A DNA stretch of 64,000 bases from Ardenticatena maritima (GTDB lineage Bacteria > Chloroflexota > Anaerolineae > Ardenticatenales > Ardenticatenaceae): NCBI RefSeq assembly GCF_001306175.1, contig NZ_LGKN01000006.1, positions 310,001 to 374,000 of the forward strand, in the 5' to 3' direction. A model generated the notes under the pieces. The model ran no database searches. It had not been told where the DNA came from and saw only the letters and a list, made by a program, of their open reading frames with translations. The first letter of the stretch is position 1; each line of letters begins with the position of its first letter. A program made the translations under genes and the position numbers. Positions 50,804 through 58,196 of this stretch are shown here, one piece after another.

Positions 50804-52429
50804 CTACCCCTCTTCCTCCGCTATCAGCGAGCGCCTGCGCGGCGCAACACGCGGATGCGGGAGCTCTACTTCAATGCGTAATCCCCCCTCAGGGACATTC
50901 GTCAACTTTAAGCGCCCACCTAAAAGCGCCACCCGCTCACTCATCCCCAATAACCCAAAATGCCCATCACGCGCTAATGCCGATAAGTCAAAATCCTCAG
51001 GCAAGCCTTGTCCATTGTCAGCAATCGTCAACAAAATTGTGCGCGGCGAGTTGTGGACCAACGTAATGTGCACTTCTGTTGCATCAGCATGCTTGCGGAC
51101 GTTGCTCAAACTTTCCTGCACGATGCGGAAAATCGAAAGCTCAATATGCTCAGGCAAGCGCGCCACATCTTCACTGATTGCCAGTTTGACCAGAATCCCC
51201 GTTCGTTGGCTCCATTCACGCGCATAGGAGTGCAATGCCGCTCGTAATCCCAAACTGTCAATCGTTGGCGGGCGCAAATTGCTGCAAATGCGCCGCAACT
51301 CCTCTACCATGAAACGAATACCCTGACGAATGTCCTCCAATTCGGCAATCACGTAGGCTGGATTGTCCACATGCTCATCGAGTTCTTCCAACTGGTAGTT
51401 CAAACTCAGCAGGTCTTGAATGATTTGATCATGTAATTCGCGCGCCAGCCGCTTGCGCTCCTCTTCGCGCTCGGTGAGCAAACGCCGCTGCGCCGCTTGT
51501 AAAGCCGCGTTGGCCTCATCCAGCGCTTCAATTTGGCGCGCCAATTGCTCCACCAATTGCTGGTTGAGGGTGCCTTGCGCCGCCAGATTTTGTTCAAGTA
51601 ACATCTGTTTGTGGCGCAACTGTTCAGCCTGCGCGCGCGCCTGATAATAACTGTCCAACGCCCAAATAGCGGGCGTCAACTCGTCTTTACGCGGCGCCCC
51701 AACCATTTCAGCCACAATTTCTTCACGTGTCGTCTCATCTGTGCGGTGCTCGGCAACGACTTCGCCCTCTCGCAAAGTAATAATGCGGTCAGTGACGGCA
51801 AACAGGTGTTCCAGGTTCTTACTGGCAAATAACACCGCCGCCCCCTGGCGTTGCCATTCCTGCACCAGTTGAAGCAAGCGTTGCTGATACGTATAACTCA
51901 ACACACGCGTCGCTTCATCAATGTACACCAACCGTGCCGGCTCCAACAAAGCACGCGCAATGACCAACAATTGCCGCTGCTCGCTCGATAAATTCACCAC
52001 AGGCTCATCGAGCGAGGGGAAAACCACCCCCAAACGCGCCAAAACCTCACGCGCACGGGCATGCATTTCCCACCGGTTCGGCAAGCGAAAGAGCCAAAGC
52101 CGCGCCCGCCGTCCTGCTTCGCGCCCCAAGAAGATATTACTGAGGACATCCAGTGAATCCACAACAAACGGCTCTTCAAACAACACCTCGATACCCAGCG
52201 CCGGCGCCTGAAAAGGGAACGTCAGAGGGCGTCCATCGAAGAGAAGAGTGCCACTTGTTGGCGCACTCACCCCCGCCAGAATATCAGCAAGCACGCTTTT
52301 CCCTGCGCCGCTCCGCCCCGCTATCCCAACAACTTCGCCAGGATACACATCAAACGAGACCCGTCGCAACGCCGCCAGCGAACCGAAGGTTTTGGTGAGC
52401 GCATGCACGCGCAAAATTGGTTCACGCAT
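50804..52429 (-). CDS. ABC ATPase domain fused to a NarL-type histidine kinase
   Basis: A soluble 541-residue protein with two joined modules. Residues 1-245 are an ABC ATPase domain paralogous to the neighbouring transporter ATPase: Walker A GRSGAGKS at 38-45, Asp171/Glu172 of Walker B, but Q-loop Gln is Glu85, the LSGGQ signature is LSSEQ at 147-151 and the H-loop His is Lys204. About 255-320 is a coiled coil. Residues 320-540 are a kinase of the HisKA_3/HATPase type: His333 in RELHDQIIQDL, N-box Glu439/Asn443, IADNGQGLP and GLLGMSERV. No membrane segment is present. The start at 52429 begins with the ATPase; a promoter lies just upstream. I propose sensing through the importer; no characterised example comes to mind. 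Confidence 0.88.
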   Translation of the reverse strand: MREPILRVHALTKTFGSLAALRRVSFDVYPGEVVGIAGRSGAGKSVLADILAGVSAPTSGTLLFDGRPLTFPFQAPALGIEVLFEEPFVVDSLDVLSNIFLGREAGRRARLWLFRLPNRWEMHARAREVLARLGVVFPSLDEPVVNLSSEQRQLLVIARALLEPARLVYIDEATRVLSYTYQQRLLQLVQEWQRQGAAVLFASKNLEHLFAVTDRIITLREGEVVAEHRTDETTREEIVAEMVGAPRKDELTPAIWALDSYYQARAQAEQLRHKQMLLEQNLAAQGTLNQQLVEQLARQIEALDEANAALQAAQRRLLTEREEERKRLARELHDQIIQDLLSLNYQLEELDEHVDNPAYVIAELEDIRQGIRFMVEELRRICSNLRPPTIDSLGLRAALHSYAREWSQRTGILVKLAISEDVARLPEHIELSIFRIVQESLSNVRKHADATEVHITLVHNSPRTILLTIADNGQGLPEDFDLSALARDGHFGLLGMSERVALLGGRLKLTNVPEGGLRIEVELPHPRVAPRRRSLIAEEEG

Positions 52430-52463
52430 GGGGGTTCCCCACAGGTTTGGATCGTTATCGTCT

Positions 52464-52492
52464 ATTGTACCCGGCCCACAAAACAGCAACAA
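52464..52492 (-). promoter_or_regulatory. Promoter of the ABC-histidine kinase gene
   Basis: On the minus strand TTGTTG (52492-52487) and TACAAT (52469-52464) are 17 bases apart, about 35 bases before the start at 52429. The -35 box lies inside one arm of the hairpin at 52487-52513. Confidence 0.6.
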
Positions 52493-52513
52493 GGCTCACA
52501 GTGAGCCTTGTTG
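52487..52513 (-). terminator. Hairpin between permease and kinase genes
   Basis: CAACAAGGCTCA and TGAGCCTTGTTG form a perfect 12-base stem with a CAG loop. On the minus strand it is followed closely by TTTT within CTGTTTTG. It separates the importer genes from the kinase gene and also contains the kinase -35 box. Confidence 0.65.
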
Positions 52514-52549
52514 TCGGCAAAAGGCGCTTGTTCAGCACAACAGATTTGC

Positions 52550-53785
52550 TTATCCAAGCCCTGATTGAGCGCGGTTTCGCCGTGAAATCGCATCAACAAG
52601 GACGGCAACTAACAGCACCAACCCCGTCACCACAAATTTGACGCCCGAACTGAGCCCCAGCAAGCCCATGCCGTTTTCCACGCTTGCAATGACCAGCGCC
52701 CCCAAAACCGCGCTGGACACACGCCCACTCCCACCAAACAGGCTTGTCCCGCCAATGACCGCCGCCGCAATCGCATTCAGCAACAAGTTTCCACCCCCTG
52801 CCGCCGTATCCACCGAACGCAATCGGGACGCCAGAATAATCCCGCCTAACGCCGCCATCACGCTCGACAACATGAAGACAATCACACGAATCCGCTCCAC
52901 TGCAATCCCGGCACGCCGCGCCGCCTCTTTGTTCCCCCCGACGGCATACACGTATCGCCCAAACGGGGTCCGATTGGCAACGAATGAGAGAATCGCCAGG
53001 AAAACCAGCAATAACACGCCTACAAATGGTACGCCGCGATCTTGGTTGGCGACATAGACGGCGACCACCACTAGCCCCCCTAACCCCGCCAACTGCGCTA
53101 GCACAATCGGTAGCGGCGTCGTTGGCAAACCATGGCGCACACGCGTTTGCACATAGCGAATACGCATCAGGGCAAACCATGCAAAAGCCACAATCGCAAT
53201 ACTCCACCCCCACAGTGGCGGCAAAAAGTAATTGGCAATGCCAATCACCACTTTATCTTGAATAATGACCGTGCCGGCGCCGCCAATCATCATCAACACA
53301 ACACCATTCCATGCCAACAACCCCGCCAATGTGACCACAAATGAAGGAACCTGGAAGCGCGTAATAATCAACCCCTGCAACAAGCCAATGCCGGCCGCCA
53401 CCAATACCCCTGCGCCAATGGCGGCAAACCAAGGCCAATTGTAGGGTGCTTTCAAAAGCAGCGTCATGGTGACAGCCGCCACGGCGCTCACATAACCAAT
53501 TGAAAGGTCAATTTCGCCAAGCAACAAAACAAAAACAACGCCATACGCAATCGTGGTAATCCCCGCCATCTGAACAATCAGGTTCACGAAGTTGCGCGCC
53601 GTCAGAAAGTTTTCATTCTGTGATTGGAAAATGACGGCAATCACGATCAACCCCAACACAATGGGCAACGATCCCAAATCCCCCGCGCTCACTCGCTTGA
53701 AGTATGTGCGCAAATAGTCCCCCACGCTGAGAGTGGGCTGTGCTGCCATCAAGCCATTGGCGGGGCTTCTTTCATTGGCGGTCAT
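52550..53785 (-). CDS. Xylose/ribose-type ABC importer permease (XylH-like)
   Basis: A 411-residue permease of the BPD_transp_2 type with about ten hydrophobic helices: the first is LPIVLGLIVIAVIFQSQN, and LLGEIDLSIGYVSAVAAVTM is the characteristic early motif. Later GGNKEAARRAGIAVERIRV and AAVIGGTSLFGGSGRVSSAV are the family loops near the ATPase docking site. A long loop from 205 to 260 is typical of XylH. Its start overlaps the ATPase stop as ATGA. A homodimer is usual for this family, giving two docking sites for ATPase domains. Confidence 0.93.
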   Translation of the reverse strand: MTANERSPANGLMAAQPTLSVGDYLRTYFKRVSAGDLGSLPIVLGLIVIAVIFQSQNENFLTARNFVNLIVQMAGITTIAYGVVFVLLLGEIDLSIGYVSAVAAVTMTLLLKAPYNWPWFAAIGAGVLVAAGIGLLQGLIITRFQVPSFVVTLAGLLAWNGVVLMMIGGAGTVIIQDKVVIGIANYFLPPLWGWSIAIVAFAWFALMRIRYVQTRVRHGLPTTPLPIVLAQLAGLGGLVVVAVYVANQDRGVPFVGVLLLVFLAILSFVANRTPFGRYVYAVGGNKEAARRAGIAVERIRVIVFMLSSVMAALGGIILASRLRSVDTAAGGGNLLLNAIAAAVIGGTSLFGGSGRVSSAVLGALVIASVENGMGLLGLSSGVKFVVTGLVLLVAVLVDAISRRNRAQSGLG

Positions 53786-54552
53786 TTTCCAACCTCCATC
53801 CCAGGCACATGCGACAACTTGCCAGCCGTAATCGCATGCACCACTTCTTGCTGTGTCGTTTCAGCCGTGACATACTGGGCAACCCGTTGCCCCAGCCGCA
53901 AGACGGTAATACGATCGGCAACCTCAAAGATATCGTGCAAATTGTGCGAAATCAAGATGACACCAATCCCCTGGTCGGCAAGGCGGCGCACCAAATCAAG
54001 CACCTGACGCGTTTGCGCCACCCCAAGAGCAGCCGTCGGCTCATCCAGAATGACGAGGCGCGAATTGCGCATGATGGCTTTCGCAATCGCCACCGCCTGC
54101 CGCTGCCCCCCAGAGAGGCTCGCCACAGGCAAACGCACGGAACGCAACGTCGTGACTGACAGGGAATCAAGCGTTGCAAGGCACTCTTTCTCCATCGCAT
54201 CCTCATCCAGCCGCCAGCCCCATTTCACCTTTTCGCGCCCCAAAAACATGTTGGCAACCACATCCAGATTGTCCGCCAACGCCAAATCCTGATAGACAAC
54301 CTCAATCCCCAAGGCGGCGGCATCTCGCGGCGAATGAATCTCGACTTTACGCCCATCGAAGTAAATGTCGCCTTCATCAAATGTATGAATACCCGCAATG
54401 CCCTTGATGAGGGTGGATTTTCCCGCGCCGTTGTCTCCCACCAACGCCATCACTTCCCCCGCGCGGACCTCAAAATCAACCTTGGAAAGGGCTTGCACAG
54501 CGCCAAATCGTTTGGAAACACCTTTCAATTCCAGCAATGGTCGCTCGCCCAT
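53782..54552 (-). CDS. Single-domain ATPase of the xylose-type ABC importer
   Basis: A 256-residue ATPase with all canonical motifs: Walker A GDNGAGKST, Q-loop VVYQD, signature LSGGQRQ, Walker B LVILDEPTAAL and H-loop ISHN. E. coli RbsA and XylG contain two such domains in tandem (about 500 residues); this gene encodes only one. Single-domain forms such as FrcA exist. A degenerate relative is fused to the kinase encoded at 50804-52429. The alignment around FLGRE runs without gaps between the two. AAAGGAG precedes the ATG. A hairpin separates it from the binding-protein gene. Confidence 0.92.
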   Translation of the reverse strand: MGERPLLELKGVSKRFGAVQALSKVDFEVRAGEVMALVGDNGAGKSTLIKGIAGIHTFDEGDIYFDGRKVEIHSPRDAAALGIEVVYQDLALADNLDVVANMFLGREKVKWGWRLDEDAMEKECLATLDSLSVTTLRSVRLPVASLSGGQRQAVAIAKAIMRNSRLVILDEPTAALGVAQTRQVLDLVRRLADQGIGVILISHNLHDIFEVADRITVLRLGQRVAQYVTAETTQQEVVHAITAGKLSHVPGMEVGK

Positions 54553-54590
54553 GCGACAACTCCTTTTGCGTTTTCATTGTGCGCCTCTCT

Positions 54591-54620
54591 GGTGGGGGGC
54601 GTTTGCCCGCGCCCCCCACC
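54591..54620. promoter_or_regulatory. Hairpin between the binding-protein and ATPase genes
   Basis: GGTGGGGGGC and GCCCCCCACC form a perfect 10-base stem with a ten-base loop in the 93-base gap. Without a T run it probably protects the upstream mRNA or partly stops transcription, allowing more binding protein than ATPase to be made. Confidence 0.5.
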
Positions 54621-54645
54621 TGTGTGAGGAAAGGCACTCAGCCGC

Positions 54646-55752
54646 TTAGCGGTCTGCCGGGCAATACTGCTCGAATTCTCCCACACAAATTTCATCCCAT
54701 GTGCGGAAGCCGTCAGCAATCACCGTTTCGGCGATATTGTCTTTGGTCACGGCAACAGGCGTCAGTTTGACGAACGGAATATCGTTTTGCCCATTGTTGA
54801 TGGTGGCGTTCGCAATCGCCGAGACATCTTCACCACGCAGCAGGCGAATAGCGGCATCGGCGGCGGCTTCTGCTTCCAAGCGGATAGGCTTGTACACCGT
54901 CATCGTCTGCCACCCCGAAAGAATGTTCTGGATACCGCCAACGGTAGCATCCTGCCCACTAAGGGGCACCGGCCCCAAGCCCTGGCTCTTCAACGCTGAA
55001 ATGACCGAGTTCGCCAAGCCGTCATTTGCCGCAAAGACAGCGTCCACATCTCCACCCGCATCGGTCAAAATCTGCTCGAAGATGACGAGGGCTTGCTGGT
55101 TATCCCAATCCGGTACAGCCTGGTCGGCGACCAGTTCCCACGCGCCGGAGTCGTAGTAGGGCTTGGCAACTGAATAGTACCCTTCGCGAAAGAGTGTTGC
55201 GTTGTTATCGGTGGGGGAACCATTGAGTTGTACCACACGCTTCGGATTGTCAGGGAGTGCGTTGATGATAGGTTCCAGCGTGCGCCCCATCAACTCACCC
55301 ACCGCCACGTTGTCAAAACTGACATACAAATCGGCGCCAGGACCCTCAATCGTGAGACGGTCGTAGTCAATCACTTTCACGCCGGCTTCCCGCGCCTGTG
55401 CAATAATGGCGGCGCCACTCCCGCTATCCAGGTTGACCAACAAAATCACTTTTGCGCCGTTCGTGATGGCTTGTTCCGCCTGTGTCTGCTGGACACGCGC
55501 ATCACCCTCGGCGTTCACAATCGTGTACTTGACGCCTGCGGCTTCAAAAGCCTGCTCGAAATAGCGGCGGTCGTCGTTTTCCCAGCGCGCCGATGAAGCA
55601 CTATCGGGGAGCAAAACCGCAATGCTTCCCTCCATGCTTTCGCTACTGCCTGCTTCCTGGTTGCCGCTCTCTTCAGAAGATGAGCCGCCACCGCACGCTG
55701 TGAACGCCAACAACAACACCAGCATGACCAAAAGACTCGCCAATTTTCGCAT
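54646..55752 (-). CDS. XylF-like sugar-binding lipoprotein
   Basis: A 368-residue Peripla_BP_4 lipoprotein. The lipidated cysteine is residue 20 after LLLAFTA. The pattern YDRLTIEGPGADLYVSFDN, then GSPTDNNATLFREGYYSV, SGQDATVGGIQNILSG and MTVYKP matches the D-xylose-binding XylF branch strongly. The linker after the lipid is Gly/Ser/Glu-rich. GGAGGAGAGAATC precedes the ATG. It is the first gene of the importer set, divergent from the response regulator. The sugar is probably D-xylose or a close pentose, by family resemblance only. Confidence 0.92.
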   Translation of the reverse strand: MRKLASLLVMLVLLLAFTACGGGSSSEESGNQEAGSSESMEGSIAVLLPDSASSARWENDDRRYFEQAFEAAGVKYTIVNAEGDARVQQTQAEQAITNGAKVILLVNLDSGSGAAIIAQAREAGVKVIDYDRLTIEGPGADLYVSFDNVAVGELMGRTLEPIINALPDNPKRVVQLNGSPTDNNATLFREGYYSVAKPYYDSGAWELVADQAVPDWDNQQALVIFEQILTDAGGDVDAVFAANDGLANSVISALKSQGLGPVPLSGQDATVGGIQNILSGWQTMTVYKPIRLEAEAAADAAIRLLRGEDVSAIANATINNGQNDIPFVKLTPVAVTKDNIAETVIADGFRTWDEICVGEFEQYCPADR

Positions 55753-55922
55753 GATTCTCTCCTCCCAAGAGGTTGACGATTGAAAAAGCCCTCAAACGAC
55801 AGCACGCCCAGCAAGAAGCATTTTCAGTGCAGGTCTCACCTCCCTTCACGCGCTCCGCGGTTTCATGTTCCATGCTATCCTCCGCAAGGCGCACATTCAA
55901 CCCCTCATCCCCCCTGTGCCCA

Positions 55923-55938
55923 TAGGGGAAATCCCCTA
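55923..55938. promoter_or_regulatory. 7-2-7 inverted repeat, NarL-family binding-site geometry
   Basis: TAGGGGA-AA-TCCCCTA is a perfect pair of 7-base inverted half-sites with a 2-base spacer, the arrangement bound by NarL and NarP dimers. It is in the 271-base divergent region between the binding-protein gene and the response-regulator gene, about 67 bases upstream of the expected regulator transcript start. It could serve the neighbouring regulator. Confidence 0.6.
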
Positions 55939-55961
55939 CACGTATGCGGGGTTTCACACCG

Positions 55962-55991
55962 TTGGCATTTGCATGACGAAATCGGTATACT
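55962..55991 (+). promoter_or_regulatory. Promoter of the response-regulator gene
   Basis: TTGGCA at 55962-55967 and TATACT at 55986-55991, 18 bases apart. Transcription would start near 55998, about 26 bases before the ATG and downstream of the inverted repeat. Confidence 0.65.
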
Positions 55992-56023
55992 GCCCAGAGA
56001 AGTGTCAGGAAGGAGGGGAGAAA

Positions 56024-57073
56024 ATGCACAATCCCGTGCATGTCCTTGTCGCCGACGACCACGAGGTTGTACGAGCGGGCATTGCCAATGCACTCAACGA
56101 AATGGCGCATGTTCGCGTCGTCGCCGAGGTGGGGAGCGGTACTGAATTATTCGAGGCGCTTCAGCGTTTTCAGCCCAACGTGCTCTTACTCGACATTGCC
56201 ATGCCCCACTTTGACCCGCTGCGTGATATTCCGCTCATTCGCCAAACATACCCCCATCTGAAAATTCTCGTGGTCAGCGCCTACGATGACGACATGTACG
56301 TGCAGGGGCTTTTACGCGCAGGTGTGCATGGCTACCACCTCAAAGACCAGCCATTGAGCACGCTGCAAACCGCTATCACGCAAATTTTGCGTGGGGAACG
56401 CTGGTTGTCGGGGCGGCTCATCAACAAACTGGTGGACGCTTCCCCACCCCCACGGTCCCCGCTCCTGACTGACCGTCAGCGGGAAATTTTGCGCCTTTTG
56501 CAACAAGGGCTCGACAACTGTTCCATCGCCCGCCAAATGGGCGTAAGCGTCAAAACCGTCGAAAACCATCTCACACGCCTCTACCGGCGCTTGGGCGTGC
56601 AAAGCCGTCTGGAAGCCGTCCACTATGTGAACGAACACCCAGAACTGCTAGCCGAACCGGTCTCCTCTGCGCCCACCAGCCCGCCATTGCCCACCGCCCC
56701 ACCCTCCGACCTGGTTGTGCTCGTCGTGGACGACAACCACCGCTACCGCCAGCGCTTACAACGCATTGTGCGCAAAATCGCTCCCGGTGCGTTGGTGTGT
56801 GAAGCCGCCTCACTGGCGCAAGCCGCGCACATGGCAAAACGTTTCCAGCCAAGGTTGGCGTTGGTGGATGTGGTTCTTGGAGATGAAAGCGGTATCGAAG
56901 GGGTGCGACGCATCAAGCAAGCATCACCCCACACCCGCGTGGTGCTCATCAGCGCCTATCCCGACCGCGAGTTTCACCGTTCAGGCATCGCCGCTGGTGC
57001 GGTCGCCTTCCTCGACAAAAAAGACCTCGACGCCGACGCGCTGCGCCTGGTGATTGAAGACGCCGCCCGCTAG
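56024..57073 (+). CDS. Response regulator with receiver-HTH-receiver order
   Basis: A 349-residue regulator. Receiver 1 (1-125): Asp11/Asp12, phosphoacceptor Asp57 in LLLDIAMP, Lys107. A LuxR/NarL-type helix-turn-helix at about 145-205: LTDRQREILRLLQQG and VSVKTVENHLTRLYRRLGV. A Pro-rich linker of about 25 residues leads to receiver 2 (230-349): Asp236/Asp237, Asp282 in LALVDVVLG, Ser310 and Lys332/333. A receiver after the DNA-binding domain is unusual for NarL-type proteins. GGAGGGGAGAAA precedes the ATG at 56024; longer readings run through the promoter. The likely kinase partner is the ABC-fused kinase. Confidence 0.9.
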   Translation: MHNPVHVLVADDHEVVRAGIANALNEMAHVRVVAEVGSGTELFEALQRFQPNVLLLDIAMPHFDPLRDIPLIRQTYPHLKILVVSAYDDDMYVQGLLRAGVHGYHLKDQPLSTLQTAITQILRGERWLSGRLINKLVDASPPPRSPLLTDRQREILRLLQQGLDNCSIARQMGVSVKTVENHLTRLYRRLGVQSRLEAVHYVNEHPELLAEPVSSAPTSPPLPTAPPSDLVVLVVDDNHRYRQRLQRIVRKIAPGALVCEAASLAQAAHMAKRFQPRLALVDVVLGDESGIEGVRRIKQASPHTRVVLISAYPDREFHRSGIAAGAVAFLDKKDLDADALRLVIEDAAR

Positions 57074-58194
57074 CCGCGCAACGCCAGCGCTTCCGCATAC
57101 ATGGCTTCTACCCGCGCCACCATCTGCGCCACATCGAACTCTTGCAGCGCACGCTGCCGCGCAGCCGACGCCATGGCGCGCCGCATGTGCGGTTGACGCA
57201 CCAGCGTGTTGACGGCTTCCGCCAGCGCCGACGGATCGCGCGGGGGCACCACCAACCCCGTGACACCATGCTGGTTGACCCACGACGTCCCCGTGCCCAC
57301 CTCGGTGGTGATGAGCGGCAACCCCGCCGCCATGGCTTCCAGCAACACCGTGCCAAACGCTTCACTCCGCGCCGACGCCGGCAACACGAACACATCCGCC
57401 GCATGGTAGAAGGCGGGCAACTGCTCATCGGGCACTTCGCCCACAAAATGCACCCGTTCATGCACACCGGCTTCATGGGCAACGGTGCGCCACGTGTTCA
57501 ACATGGGTCCTTCACCCACAATGAGCAAACGCGCCTCTGCAATCGCCGGCAACGCCCGCAACAGCCAATCCACCCCCTTGTAGTAGCGCAGTTTCCCCAC
57601 AAACAAGAGCAACGGCGCGCCATCGGGCGCATAACGCCGACGCACCGCCGCCACCGCCGCCCCATCCGCCTGGGTGAAACGCGCCGTCTCAATGCCAAGC
57701 GGCACGATGCGCACACGCTCCCGAAACCGCTGCAAAACGGGGCTTGTTTCAGCATAGCGGGGGCTGGTCGCCAAAATGCGGTCGGCTTTGGCGAGCGCGC
57801 GCTGCATCAGCGGCGCATAGAGTTTGAGCCACCCCTGCTGGCGCACAACGTCGCTGTGGTAGGTGAGCACCGTTGCGCGTGCGCGCCCAAACAGCCAATA
57901 GGCCACTTCCGCCACGGGGTAGGGAAAATGCAGATGCGCCACATCGGGACGCAATCGCCGCAATACAAGCGGAAACGCGACGCTGAGCGGAGCGCTCGCC
58001 ACTGTGGCAAGCCGCCCCGCTTTGATGATTTCGACGCCGTTGCGCACCTCGCGCCGTGTACGGGGCGTGGGGTCTGTCACCAGCACGGTGACACGATGCC
58101 CACGTGCGGCTTGCGCTTCGGCAAGTAGTTTGATGTGGTTTTCGATACCGCCCAACACGGGGAAGTAGTCTTTGTAGAGATGCAGAATGTGCAT
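57070..58194 (-). CDS. Family-4 glycosyltransferase
   Basis: A canonical 374-residue GT-B enzyme. ILHLYKDYFPVLGGIENHI is the acceptor-side start with GG-x-E, PLLLFVGKLRYYKGVDWLL the donor-side start, and PASARSEAFGTVLLEAMAAG the E-x7-E donor site. It probably acts on a lipid-linked or surface glycan. Its stop overlaps that of the convergent response-regulator gene by 4 bases. It begins 2 bases after the end of the upstream helical protein gene, and GGAG lies about 10 bases before the ATG. Confidence 0.9.
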   Translation of the reverse strand: MHILHLYKDYFPVLGGIENHIKLLAEAQAARGHRVTVLVTDPTPRTRREVRNGVEIIKAGRLATVASAPLSVAFPLVLRRLRPDVAHLHFPYPVAEVAYWLFGRARATVLTYHSDVVRQQGWLKLYAPLMQRALAKADRILATSPRYAETSPVLQRFRERVRIVPLGIETARFTQADGAAVAAVRRRYAPDGAPLLLFVGKLRYYKGVDWLLRALPAIAEARLLIVGEGPMLNTWRTVAHEAGVHERVHFVGEVPDEQLPAFYHAADVFVLPASARSEAFGTVLLEAMAAGLPLITTEVGTGTSWVNQHGVTGLVVPPRDPSALAEAVNTLVRQPHMRRAMASAARQRALQEFDVAQMVARVEAMYAEALALRG

Positions 58195-58196
58195 GG

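Noticed and set aside
50804-52429. The kinase fusion considered as a sequencing or frameshift artefact joining two genes
   Set aside because: One continuous frame runs through a plausible coiled-coil linker with no internal stop or ribosome site at the junction; read-level checking would still be useful.
52487-52513. The perfect hairpin considered as a recombination or attachment site
   Set aside because: There is no integrase or flanking direct repeat, and a terminator with an overlapping promoter explains it.
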